Assembly (NCBI GenBank): GCA_963773585.1
Contig: CAVZBR010000012.1
Span: forward strand, 29,056 to 93,055
Direction of reading: 5' to 3'
From: CAVXJN01 sp963773585
GTDB lineage: Bacteria > Pseudomonadota > Gammaproteobacteria > JASBUN01
Length of the DNA stretch: 64,000 nt
Shown here: positions 1-7,893 of the stretch, one piece after another
Layout: the number at the start of each line of letters is the position of its first letter
How positions within the stretch are numbered: position 1 is the first letter of the stretch
Program-made: the position numbers and the translations under genes
Notes under the pieces: model-generated
Database searches by the model: none
The model's input: the letters and a program-made list of their open reading frames with translations, nothing else
Told to the model about the DNA's origin: nothing

Positions 1-548
1 CGCTCCACCAGGCGCAACACCTCGCGCATCGGCGCGCTATCACCGATCAGGCCGGGAACCCGCGGCGCGTCGGTCTCGCGCCGGCGCAACAGGAAGCTTT
101 CGCGCAACATCTGCCGCCGCCGCAGGCAGCGCTGGATAGCGCTCGACAACTGCGCATCGCGGTAGGGTTTGACCAATAAGTCCGAGGCGCCGGCCCGCAG
201 CGCGGCAATTGCACCGTCGAGATCGGCATAGGCGGCCGTGAGGATGACATCGGCCCGCACCCCCTGTTCGCGCAAGGAACGCAGCCAGTCCAGAGCCGGC
301 GCTCCCACCGCGCTCAAGGCGATGACGTAGACGTCGAAATGACAGCGTGCGCGGAGTGTTTCCGCCTTCTGGAGCGTTTCGGCGGCTTCCACCAAGGCAC
401 ATTGCGGATCCAGCACCTTTCGCAGATGTTCGCGCTCCAGTGCATCCTGGTCGACGATCAGTACCGCTGCAGGATGTCTGGCATTCGTCGGGCGGGAACT
501 CGCAAGAGGCGATTCATCAGTAGTACCGCAGGAAGCGCCAATGCCCAT
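1..548 (-). CDS. NtrC-family sigma54-dependent response regulator, 3' part missing
   Basis: Reading the minus strand from an ATG at 548 gives an open frame that runs off the window start. The start is supported by a GGAGGG ribosome site six bases upstream. Residues about 27-140 resemble a CheY-like receiver (VLIVDQDALERE near residue 29, then ILTAAYAD and LLVKPY, which carry the conserved Thr and Lys). The last visible residues (LIGDSAPMREVLRLVE) are the typical entry of the AAA+ domain of sigma54 activators. The Asp that accepts phosphate appears replaced by Ala77 in FDVYVIALS, so control by phosphorylation is doubtful. The gene is divergent from the Moco operon, which has a sigma54 promoter, so it is the obvious candidate activator. 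The AAA+ core and the DNA-binding domain lie outside the window. Confidence 0.85.
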   Translation of the reverse strand, partial: MGIGASCGTTDESPLASSRPTNARHPAAVLIVDQDALEREHLRKVLDPQCALVEAAETLQKAETLRARCHFDVYVIALSAVGAPALDWLRSLREQGVRADVILTAAYADLDGAIAALRAGASDLLVKPYRDAQLSSAIQRCLRRRQMLRESFLLRRRETDAPRVPGLIGDSAPMREVLRLVE

Positions 549-628
549 CCATTGCCCTCCTCGGATCAGCGCGCAGCTGTCTCGAATGGAATTGGATGCC
601 CTAAGTCAAATGGACTCAGGTCAAAGTT

Positions 629-677
629 CGGTTGGGTCATTTTGAACCATGTTGCGCCTAGACGATTCACCCAACCG
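629..677. promoter_or_regulatory. Candidate upstream activator sequence (inverted repeat)
   Basis: The arms CGGTTGGGT (629-637) and ACCCAACCG (669-677) are perfect inverted complements. Their starts are 40 bases apart, close to four helical turns. They lie roughly 155-205 bases upstream of the predicted sigma54 start site, the usual place for enhancer sites of NtrC-type activators. Binding by the adjacent activator is an inference. Confidence 0.4.
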
Positions 678-808
678 TTCAGCCTTTGCGATCTAATTGC
701 CGGACCGCCCTATAGACCCTAGCGTATGCCAGGATTCCGTCAAGCAAAACCAAGGCAGCGTAATGACCTACCGATTCCACCGGACGAAAACGACTTCCCG
801 GTCGTTTG

Positions 809-824
809 TGGCACCCGTTTTGCT
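809..824 (+). promoter_or_regulatory. Sigma54 (-24/-12) promoter
   Basis: The sequence TGGCACCCGTTTTGCT matches the consensus TGGCAC-N5-TTGCW at every defined position and has the correct GG-to-GC spacing. Transcription would start near 834-835, about 120 bases before mobA. The divergent neighbour encodes a sigma54 activator, which makes a chance match less likely. Confidence 0.8.
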
Positions 825-955
825 TTGCTTGTTATTATTGGACCGGAAGATGGACTAGAGGTTCGCCAAATGCGACATCTTGACGCCATCCGGCTGCACG
901 GCATCGATCGAGGGCGATTATGCTGCCCTTGCACACCACTTCTGGAGAGAATTCC

Positions 956-1573
956 TTGAATCCCCACGCGGACATTACCGGCGTCGTACTCGCAGGCGGA
1001 CAGGCTCGGCGCATGGGTGGCAGCGACAAAGGACTGATCGAACTGGCGGGCCGCCCGATGGTGGAATACGTGCTCGAGCAGCTACGCGAGCAAGTGCAGG
1101 ACGTGCTGATCAACGCCAACCGCAACCTGGAGCGCTACCAGGCGTACGGGTTTGCGGTGGTGCCGGACCGCGATGGTGATTTCAGCGGTCCGCTGGCCGG
1201 TATGGCCAGCGCAATGGGCGCCGCCCACACCCGATACATCCTGACCGCACCCTGCGACAGCCCGTTGCTGCCGGGCGATTTGGCAGCGCGACTGTTCCGC
1301 GCATTGAGCGACGCCGGCTCCCCGATCGCAGTCGCTCACGACGGCGATCGGATGCAACCGGTTTTCGCCCTGATCGACACCGCCCTGCGCGCCAGCCTTG
1401 AGCAGGCACTGGCGGACGGCGAACGCAAGATCGACCGCTGGTATGGTGGTCACGACCCGGCTATTGCTGATTTCTCCGATCAGCAGAACGCTTTTCGCAA
1501 CGTCAACACACCGCAGGACCTCGAACGCTTGGCTGCACGGCTGCAACAACCTCGGCGTGAATCCACATCATGA
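956..1573 (+). CDS. mobA: Molybdenum cofactor guanylyltransferase MobA
   Basis: MobA transfers GMP from GTP to molybdopterin to make the bis-MGD cofactor of enzymes such as formate dehydrogenase and nitrate reductase. The nucleotide-binding motif LAGGQARRMGGSDKG lies near residues 12-26 and the acidic metal-binding segment APCDSPLL near residue 96. A TTG at 956 with GGAGAG six bases upstream gives 205 residues beginning directly before the conserved strand, close to the roughly 195 of the E. coli protein. An in-frame ATG at 920 would add 12 residues without a good ribosome site. The stop overlaps the moeA start (ATGA), so the two are probably translationally coupled. It is the first gene of the Moco operon. 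Confidence 0.93.
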   Translation: MNPHADITGVVLAGGQARRMGGSDKGLIELAGRPMVEYVLEQLREQVQDVLINANRNLERYQAYGFAVVPDRDGDFSGPLAGMASAMGAAHTRYILTAPCDSPLLPGDLAARLFRALSDAGSPIAVAHDGDRMQPVFALIDTALRASLEQALADGERKIDRWYGGHDPAIADFSDQQNAFRNVNTPQDLERLAARLQQPRRESTS

Positions 1574-2841
1574 ATCGAGACCCGATCATCAAAGCGCCCA
1601 ATTGCGAACAGGATCGTGAACCGGAAATGCTGCCCTTGACGGTCGCCCGCGAGCGCATCCTGCACGCGATCGAATCCGTGCCCGGCATTCTTCGGCGACC
1701 ACTCCGCAGCTGTCTCGGCGATATTCTGGCGCAGGACATTCGTTCCACCCTCGATGTGCCGACGAGCACCAACTCGGCGGTCGACGGCTACGCACTCTCC
1801 GGCGCCGACCTCCCCGGCGACCAATCGGCACCGTTTCCGGTGCGCGGCCGAGTGCTGGCCGGGCACCCATACGCCGGCGAAGTCGCCCATGGCGAGTGCG
1901 TACACATCATGACCGGAGCGGCATTACCGCGCGGGACCGACACGGTGGTAATGCAGGAACACGTGGAACGCCAGGGCGATACGGTGCGCATCGGCCCCGG
2001 CCACCGCTTGGGCGAGAACGTGCGCCTTGCGGGCGAAGACCTGGCACGAGGCCAGATCGCGCTACTGGCGGGCACGCGTCTCACTCCAGCGGAGTTGGGT
2101 CTGCTGGCATCTCTGGGTCACGCGGAAATCTCCGTGCGTCGGCGGCCACGGGTGGCGTTCTTTTCCACCGGCGACGAATTGCGCCAGGTCGGGGAACCCA
2201 TCGGCGAAGGCGAGATCTATGACAGCAACCGCTACACCCTGCACGCGATGCTCAACCGCCGAGGCATCGACGCTCTGGATCTCGGTGTCGTCGCCGACCA
2301 TCCCGACGCCTTGCGGGCTGCGCTGAAGCGCGCTGCGGCAGATGCCGATGCTGTGATCACGACGGGCGGCGTGTCCGTGGGCGATGCCGATTACGTAAAG
2401 CAGATTCTCGGCGAACTGGGCGCGGTGGATTTCTGGAAAATCGCCATGAAGCCAGGACGCCCGTTCGCATTCGGGCATCTGGGCGATGCGCTGTTTTTCG
2501 GCCTGCCCGGCAATCCGGTGGCCGTCATGGTGACGTTCTATCAGTTTGTGCAACCGGCGTTGCACCGGCTGGCCGGCGGCCTCGGCGAAGGCCTGCCGCC
2601 GTGCTTCGAAGTCACCTGCACCGAGCGGCTGCGCAAAAAGCCCGGTCGCACCGAGCTTTTGCGCGGCGTATTGGAACCTGGCGCCGATGGACGGCTTCAG
2701 GTGCGCAGTACCGGGCGCCAGGGCTCGGGCATTCTCAGTTCCATGAGCAAGGCGAATTGTTTCGTGGTCCTACCCCACGAAAGCGGTACGGTTAAGCCCG
2801 GCGATCAGGTGTCGGTACAACCTTTTGAAGGGCTGGTGTGA
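1570..2841 (+). CDS. moeA: Molybdopterin molybdenumtransferase MoeA
   Basis: MoeA inserts molybdate into adenylylated molybdopterin. The 423-residue product matches the family's usual 400-420 residues. The MPT-binding (MoCF) domain shows ITTGGVSVGDADYV and the downstream GLPGNPVAVMVTF. The N-terminal part contains STNSAVDGYAL, typical of MoeA domain I. The start overlaps the mobA stop by four bases. The gene ends 25 bases before the preferred moaB start. Confidence 0.95.
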   Translation: MNRDPIIKAPNCEQDREPEMLPLTVARERILHAIESVPGILRRPLRSCLGDILAQDIRSTLDVPTSTNSAVDGYALSGADLPGDQSAPFPVRGRVLAGHPYAGEVAHGECVHIMTGAALPRGTDTVVMQEHVERQGDTVRIGPGHRLGENVRLAGEDLARGQIALLAGTRLTPAELGLLASLGHAEISVRRRPRVAFFSTGDELRQVGEPIGEGEIYDSNRYTLHAMLNRRGIDALDLGVVADHPDALRAALKRAAADADAVITTGGVSVGDADYVKQILGELGAVDFWKIAMKPGRPFAFGHLGDALFFGLPGNPVAVMVTFYQFVQPALHRLAGGLGEGLPPCFEVTCTERLRKKPGRTELLRGVLEPGADGRLQVRSTGRQGSGILSSMSKANCFVVLPHESGTVKPGDQVSVQPFEGLV

Positions 2842-2866
2842 ACGCCATGCCGTGCGGAGCAGCGAA

Positions 2867-3388
2867 ATGTCGAACGAACGCGCTTTCATCCCTTTGAATA
2901 TCGCGGTTTTGACCGTGTCCGACAGTCGCGACGAGCGCACCGACAAGTCCGGACTCGCACTGGCGGAACGCTTGCAGGGCGTGGGCCACAAGCTCGCCGA
3001 AAAACGCATCGTGCCGGATGACATCTACCGCATCAGAGCAGAGGTTTCACGCTGGATCGCCGATCCGGAGGTGCAGGTGGTCATCAGCACCGGCGGTACG
3101 GGCGTTACCGGGCGCGACGGCACACCGGAAGCGGTGCAGATACTGCTGGACAAGCGCATCGACGGCTTCGGCGAAATGTTTCGCATGTTATCCTATGAAG
3201 AGATTAAAACTTCGACCATCCAGTCACGGGCTGTGGCCGGGGTGGCGAACGGGACTTATATTTTCTGTCTGCCCGGCTCTTCCGGCGCCTGCCGCACCGC
3301 ATGGGACAAGTTGATTCAACATCAACTGGACTATCGGACGCGTCCCTGCAATCTCGTGGAACTGATGCCCCGGCTGACCGAACGCTGA
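2867..3388 (+). CDS. moaB: Molybdenum cofactor biosynthesis protein MoaB/MogA type
   Basis: The product is a MoCF-domain protein (173 residues; E. coli MoaB has about 170) expected to adenylylate molybdopterin before metal insertion by MoeA. The hallmark STGGTGVTGRDGTPEAV is present in the middle. The ATG at 2867 gives the usual N-terminus before IAVLTVSDSRDERTDKSG and has a GGAG eight to ten bases upstream. An earlier in-frame ATG at 2825 would overlap moeA and add 14 atypical residues. MoaB and MogA are hard to separate by eye; the start and length favour MoaB. No separate mogA is seen. Confidence 0.9.
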   Translation: MSNERAFIPLNIAVLTVSDSRDERTDKSGLALAERLQGVGHKLAEKRIVPDDIYRIRAEVSRWIADPEVQVVISTGGTGVTGRDGTPEAVQILLDKRIDGFGEMFRMLSYEEIKTSTIQSRAVAGVANGTYIFCLPGSSGACRTAWDKLIQHQLDYRTRPCNLVELMPRLTER

Positions 3389-3526
3389 GCGCGCCGGCCC
3401 CCATTACGAATTCAGCAATCGAATACTAGTCTTGTCATTAGGATATGGAAAAACGGCAAACCATCCGGCAATACATAACGCGTGCCGCGTTAGCGAGGTC
3501 CGTTCTTCGGGCCGCAAGGAGTCCAC

Positions 3527-4540
3527 ATGACCGCCGCTGAAACCATGCTACCCGACAATCTGGTCGATCGTTTCGGCCGTCGCGTGAGCTACCTACGTAT
3601 TTCGGTGACGGATCGCTGCAACTTCCGCTGTGTGTACTGCATGAGCGAGGACATGGAATTCCTGCCGCGTAGCCGCATCTTGACCCTCGAGGAAATGGCG
3701 GACATCGGGCGCGCGTTCACCGAACTCGGCGTGCGCAAAATCCGTATCACCGGCGGCGAACCGCTGGTGCGCAGCAACGTGGTGTGGCTGTTCGAGCAGC
3801 TCGGCGCCCTCGACGGTCTGGCGGACCTGACTCTGACCACCAACGGCGCCCTGCTCCCCAAGTATGCGGCCGCGCTGCGCGCCGCGGGCGTGACACGGAT
3901 CAACATCAGTCTCGACAGTTTGCAGGCGGAACGCTTTCGTCAGATTACCCGCACCGGCGAGATGGCGCCGGTGCTGGCGGGGATCGACGCGGCCATTGAG
4001 CAAGGATTCGAACGCATCAAGCTCAACAGCGTCATCCTCAAGCATCGCAATCACGACGAAGTGACGGATCTGGTGCGTTTCGCCGAACAGCGCGGTATCG
4101 ACATCAGCTTCATCGAGGAAATGCCGCTCGGCGAAATCGGCGACCATGACCGCGCGGAAGCGTACTATTCCAGCGATGAAATCCTCCGCGACCTGCGCCA
4201 GGACTTCGAACTGACGCCCACGACCGAGTCGACGGGCGGCCCTTCGCGCTACTACCGCTTGAACGATGGCAGTACCCGGGTCGGTTTCATTTCACCCCAC
4301 AGCCACAACTTTTGCGACAGCTGCAACCGGGTGCGCCTGACCACGGAAGGACGGCTGTTGCTGTGCCTCGGCCAGGAGCATTCCGTGGACCTGAAGCAAG
4401 TCATCCGCGCCAATCCCGGCGACCGGCTCGCGCTCAAACAGGCCATCGTCGAATCCATGGCCATTAAACCGAAGGGCCACGACTTCTCACTCCAGGGACA
4501 GCCGGTGATCCTGCGACACATGAACGTCACTGGAGGCTGA
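3527..4540 (+). CDS. moaA: GTP 3',8-cyclase MoaA (radical SAM)
   Basis: MoaA carries out the first step of Moco synthesis, the radical-SAM conversion of GTP. The radical-SAM cluster motif CNFRCVYC lies near residues 27-34. The second C-terminal cluster is shown by CDSCNRVRL followed by a third Cys in LLLCLG. The protein ends in the conserved GG tail (NVTGG). Length is 337 residues, near the 329 of E. coli. The ATG follows an AAGGAGT ribosome site. A 138-base gap from moaB could hold its own promoter, but none could be assigned. moaC, moaD and moaE are absent from the window. Confidence 0.96.
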   Translation: MTAAETMLPDNLVDRFGRRVSYLRISVTDRCNFRCVYCMSEDMEFLPRSRILTLEEMADIGRAFTELGVRKIRITGGEPLVRSNVVWLFEQLGALDGLADLTLTTNGALLPKYAAALRAAGVTRINISLDSLQAERFRQITRTGEMAPVLAGIDAAIEQGFERIKLNSVILKHRNHDEVTDLVRFAEQRGIDISFIEEMPLGEIGDHDRAEAYYSSDEILRDLRQDFELTPTTESTGGPSRYYRLNDGSTRVGFISPHSHNFCDSCNRVRLTTEGRLLLCLGQEHSVDLKQVIRANPGDRLALKQAIVESMAIKPKGHDFSLQGQPVILRHMNVTGG

Positions 4541-4547
4541 ACACGTC

Positions 4548-5417
4548 ATGAGCGGGTCGCCACAGTATCGTCCGAAGATGTCCAACGCGGGGCTGGCGCC
4601 GACCCACCCGGTAGAGGCCGTGGACGAATACGGCGAGGTGCGCGCGGGACAGGTTGCCGGCGAGTTTCCGCTCACCATTAAAGTGGACGACCGGGAAGTG
4701 GTCACATTGATGACACTCGGCACCCACCCTGAAGCGCTGACGTTGGGTTATTTGCGCAACCAGCGCCTGTTCGAGGACTTGCGCAGCATTCGTACGGTGG
4801 AAGTGGATTGGGATCGCGACCAAGTCAACGTTACCACCCACAGCGGTCACGGCATCGAGGATTGGGAGAACAAGCTCGCCAAGCGGACGGTTACCACCGG
4901 CTGCGGTCAGGGAACGGTGTTCAGCTGCACCCTCGACAAATTGTACGACGCGCGGTTTCCGCCGGTGCAGCTGCGCCAGTCGACATTGTACGAACTGCTC
5001 CACGCCATCACCGATTACAACGAAATCTATCGTCAGGCCGGCGCCGTGCATGGGTGCGCGTTATGCCGCGGTACCGAGATCCTGATGTTCATTGAAGACG
5101 TGGGACGGCACAACGCGGCCGATGCCATCTCCGGCATGATGTGGCTCAACGGCATCGACGGCGGCGACTGCCTGTTCTATACCACTGGTCGTCTGACGTC
5201 GGAAATCGTCATGAAGACAGCCCACATGGGTATACCCGTACTGCTGTCGCGCTCGGGCATCACGCATATGGGCCTCGATCTGGCCCGTGAACTTTCCATG
5301 ACCATGATTGCGCGGGCCAAAGGGCGACATTTCCTGATCTACAACGGCGCCGACAACATTACGCTCGATGCCAAGCCGCCGGTACGACCAACGTCGGCCG
5401 ATGCCAAGTCGGCATGA
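4548..5417 (+). CDS. fdhD: Formate dehydrogenase accessory sulfurtransferase FdhD, variant Cys pattern
   Basis: FdhD transfers sulfur from IscS to the Moco of formate dehydrogenases. The family core is clear: the EDVGRHNAADAISG segment (about residues 183-196), the TTGRLTSEIVMK segment and the late VLLSRSGITHMGLDLA. The usual CxxC catalytic motif is altered: at its place the sequence reads TTGCGQGT (C119 only), while a C170-x-x-C173 pair (HGCALC) appears just before the EDVGRHN block. This may be a distinct subfamily. The gene starts seven bases after moaA and its stop overlaps the next start (ATGA). No formate dehydrogenase structural gene is in the window. Confidence 0.9.
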   Translation: MSGSPQYRPKMSNAGLAPTHPVEAVDEYGEVRAGQVAGEFPLTIKVDDREVVTLMTLGTHPEALTLGYLRNQRLFEDLRSIRTVEVDWDRDQVNVTTHSGHGIEDWENKLAKRTVTTGCGQGTVFSCTLDKLYDARFPPVQLRQSTLYELLHAITDYNEIYRQAGAVHGCALCRGTEILMFIEDVGRHNAADAISGMMWLNGIDGGDCLFYTTGRLTSEIVMKTAHMGIPVLLSRSGITHMGLDLARELSMTMIARAKGRHFLIYNGADNITLDAKPPVRPTSADAKSA

Positions 5418-6364
5418 ACAACGCCACCCTGCCGGACGAATCGAACGAAAAGGCCGATGCGGCGGCCACCTTGCCGCCGCGCTTCATGAGCGTCAAGCAA
5501 GTCGCCGAATACCTGCATATCAACGAGAAGAAAGTCTACGGCCTGGTCCGCGAAGAGCGCATCCCAGCCACCAAGATCACCGGCAAATGGGTCTTCCCCC
5601 GGGATCTGATAGATCGTTGGCTGTTGGAATCCAGCCACGGTGGACTGCTCACCGACCGCCTCTTGATCGCCGGCAGCGACGACCCGCTGCTCTCCCATCT
5701 GGTGATGCGGTTGGCGCAAACGGTGGGTCCGCGCGCAATGCTCAGCTATACGCCGACGGGCACCCGCCTCGGTCTGAGTTTGCTGGCGGCACTGCGCGCC
5801 GACGTGGGTTGCATCCACTGGGGACCCGAGAACGAGAGCCGGATTCGACATCCCGCGCTGCTGCAACAGCACGCGCCGCACAGAGACTGGATTCTGGTGC
5901 GCGCATTTCGCCGCGAACAGGGATTGATGGTTCGACCTGACATCTTGGCAAAGCACAACAACGCCGGCGCATTGCTGCAAGCCGATCTGCGTTGGGCGAT
6001 GCGCCAGAACGGCGCCGGGACACGGCGTTTTCTGCAAGAGCTTTTGGCCGAGCACGGTCATCCGGAAGAGCGCCTGCGCAGCAGCGTCGATGCGCTCTCC
6101 GAGCGCGAAGCCGCGGCGCAGATCGTCATGGGTAGCGCCGACATCGCTGCAGGCGTGCGGGCGAGCGCCGCGGAGTTCGGCTTGAGTTTCTTACCAATCG
6201 GCTGGGAAGCTTTCGATTTTGCGCTGGGCCGCGGGGTTTATTTCCGCACGCTGTTTCAGAGCTTGCTCGCTGCGCTACGGGCGCCGGAGACCGATGCGTT
6301 CGCGCAACGGCTGGGCGGATACGATCTCACCTGCGCCGGCGATCTGATCTGGGGGATGGATTGA
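5414..6364 (+). CDS. Excisionase-type HTH fused to periplasmic-binding-protein-like domain
   Basis: Residues about 25-75 form a helix_turn_helix_17/excisionase-type DNA-binding domain (MSVKQVAEYLHINEKKVYGL, then KWVFPRDLIDRWL). The remainder, from about residue 85 to 316, looks like the PBP-like domain known in proteins linked to molybdate or tungstate metabolism (LLIAGSDDPLL, then many hydrophobic blocks). No signal peptide or membrane segment is seen, so it is probably a cytoplasmic ligand-sensing regulator. It overlaps fdhD by four bases and the next gene by four bases. A role in sensing molybdate, tungstate or a pterin for this operon is an inference. Confidence 0.75.
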   Translation: MNNATLPDESNEKADAAATLPPRFMSVKQVAEYLHINEKKVYGLVREERIPATKITGKWVFPRDLIDRWLLESSHGGLLTDRLLIAGSDDPLLSHLVMRLAQTVGPRAMLSYTPTGTRLGLSLLAALRADVGCIHWGPENESRIRHPALLQQHAPHRDWILVRAFRREQGLMVRPDILAKHNNAGALLQADLRWAMRQNGAGTRRFLQELLAEHGHPEERLRSSVDALSEREAAAQIVMGSADIAAGVRASAAEFGLSFLPIGWEAFDFALGRGVYFRTLFQSLLAALRAPETDAFAQRLGGYDLTCAGDLIWGMD

Positions 6365-6837
6365 AATTTCTACGCGCCATCCAGATGGACGCCTCCGACC
6401 GGCAGGTCTATCGACATGCCGCCACCCCGGGTGAGTGGGCGATCCCGGGCAGCTTCGCACTTTGGGATGCCGACCCGGATACCGCCGACGGCAAAATCCG
6501 ACAAGCATTTCACCATGGGTTTCTGGGCACGGAAAGCTTCGGCTATACCACGCTCGTGGTAATCGCGGAAATCGACGATACAGAACTGAAGCAAGCGCGA
6601 GAACGGATTGTCGAACACCTCTGCGCGCGCTACGGCGCACCTTCGCCCGAAGCAGCATTGCCGGTTGCAGAAGAGGAAATCCGATTCGCGCAGAGCCTGA
6701 CTGAGCATCCGCTCGGCACGATTATCTCGGTCGAACGTGCATTCGGTGCCGACGGCGTCGAAGAACAGTTTCGAGTCGTTAAGCCCGACGCCGGCGACCA
6801 TGCCCAGGTGAAACTGTGGGCGCTGGTAGATGATTGA
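6361..6837 (+). CDS. Conserved-looking protein of unknown function, last gene of Moco operon
   Basis: The 158-residue soluble acidic protein starts with TTG at 6361 inside the previous stop (TTGA overlap), which argues that it is translated with the operon. No family was recognised. It begins with KFLRAIQMDASDRQVYRHAATPGEWAIPGSF, is rich in Asp and Glu, and ends VKLWALVDD. No Cys cluster, membrane segment or signal peptide is present. Its position suggests a helper role in Moco enzyme maturation. Confidence 0.75.
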   Translation: MKFLRAIQMDASDRQVYRHAATPGEWAIPGSFALWDADPDTADGKIRQAFHHGFLGTESFGYTTLVVIAEIDDTELKQARERIVEHLCARYGAPSPEAALPVAEEEIRFAQSLTEHPLGTIISVERAFGADGVEEQFRVVKPDAGDHAQVKLWALVDD

Positions 6838-6876
6838 CGCCGCGAGCCGTGCCACAGCCGCTGCGCAAAATCGCCG

Positions 6877-7893
6877 TTAGTGATATCCACCCTCTCCGAC
6901 CCGCGCCTTGCCGCGAAACACCAGATACTGGTAGCCGTTGTACACCATCATGATCGGGATCAGAATGCCGATCCCTGCGAGCATGAAAATCAGCGTCTTA
7001 CTGGACGAAGCCGCATCCAAGGCAGTGACGGTCGGCGGCACCAGGTACGGATATAAACTCACCGCCAGTCCGCCGAACGATGTCAAAAAGATCCCGGCGC
7101 TCCAGAAAAACGGGCTGGCCTCGAAACCGCGTTTCAGGCCGCGCAGCATCATGACAAAGCACCAAGCGGCAGCCAGCGGTAACGGCGCAAGCAGCACCAT
7201 ATTCGGCCAGGAAAACCAGCGCTGCGCTACGTAGTCGAAGCGCATCGGCGTCCAGATCGAAACCCCGACGCCAGCCAGCACCGTAAGCCACGCCGCAATG
7301 GCTGCAATCCGCCGCGCGCGCGCCTGCTGCTCGCCCTCCGTTTTGAGCACCAGATAAGTTGCCCCCAGCAGGGTGTAACCGAACACCACGCCCAGCGCGG
7401 TAAGGATCGCGAATGGCGACAACCAGTGCCATACACCGCCGCTGAACTGCAGATTTTGCACTGGAATGCCGCCCAGCACGGCGCCAAGGGCGATACCTTG
7501 CATCGCGGCGGCGCCGAGGCTGCCAAAGCCGAACGCGAGGTTCCAACGGCGTTTGTGGCGGCCGTGTTCACGGAACTCGAAAGCGACGCCGCGAAAGATC
7601 AGCGCGAAGATCATCAGCATGATCGGGATGTACAAGCCGTGCAAGGCAATGCCATAGACTTCGGGAAACGCGCCGAACAACGCACCGCCAAAAACCACCA
7701 GCCAGGTTTCATTGGCGTCCCAGACACTGCCCAGACTCGTCATCATGACATCGCGGCGGCTCTCATCCTGAGCGAACAGCGACAGGATGCCGACCCCGAG
7801 CGTGAAACCGTCCAGCACGACGTACAACACCAGAATGAACCCCAGCAGGAAGAACCAGATGTCCGCGAGAAAGGGTTGTACCGTATCGACCAT
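6877..7893 (-). CDS. cydB: Cytochrome bd-type quinol oxidase subunit II
   Basis: This is the second subunit of a bd-family quinol oxidase in the inner membrane. The 338-residue product has about eight to nine hydrophobic segments and begins with the family pattern LADIWFFLLGFILVLYVVLDGFTLGVG. GSVWDANETWLVVFGGALFGAFPEVYG is the CydB signature. Its ATG overlaps the cydA stop by one base (TGATG). No cydX-like small ORF follows. Because the partner is short-loop, the cioB name would also fit. Confidence 0.95.
   Translation of the reverse strand: MVDTVQPFLADIWFFLLGFILVLYVVLDGFTLGVGILSLFAQDESRRDVMMTSLGSVWDANETWLVVFGGALFGAFPEVYGIALHGLYIPIMLMIFALIFRGVAFEFREHGRHKRRWNLAFGFGSLGAAAMQGIALGAVLGGIPVQNLQFSGGVWHWLSPFAILTALGVVFGYTLLGATYLVLKTEGEQQARARRIAAIAAWLTVLAGVGVSIWTPMRFDYVAQRWFSWPNMVLLAPLPLAAAWCFVMMLRGLKRGFEASPFFWSAGIFLTSFGGLAVSLYPYLVPPTVTALDAASSSKTLIFMLAGIGILIPIMMVYNGYQYLVFRGKARVGEGGYH

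Larger units (their letters stand above)
549..955. other. Divergent intergenic control region, EBP / Moco operon
   Basis: This 407-base gap separates the divergent activator gene and mobA. It holds a consensus sigma54 promoter (809-824) and a nine-base inverted repeat with arms at 629-637 and 669-677. No convincing coding frame is seen in it; the short open frames lack ribosome sites. No IHF consensus was found by eye between the repeat and the promoter. Confidence 0.7.

Noticed and set aside
3389..3526. Moco riboswitch before moaA
   Set aside because: The gap is only 138 bases and I could not fit the conserved Moco RNA helices; no clear promoter either.
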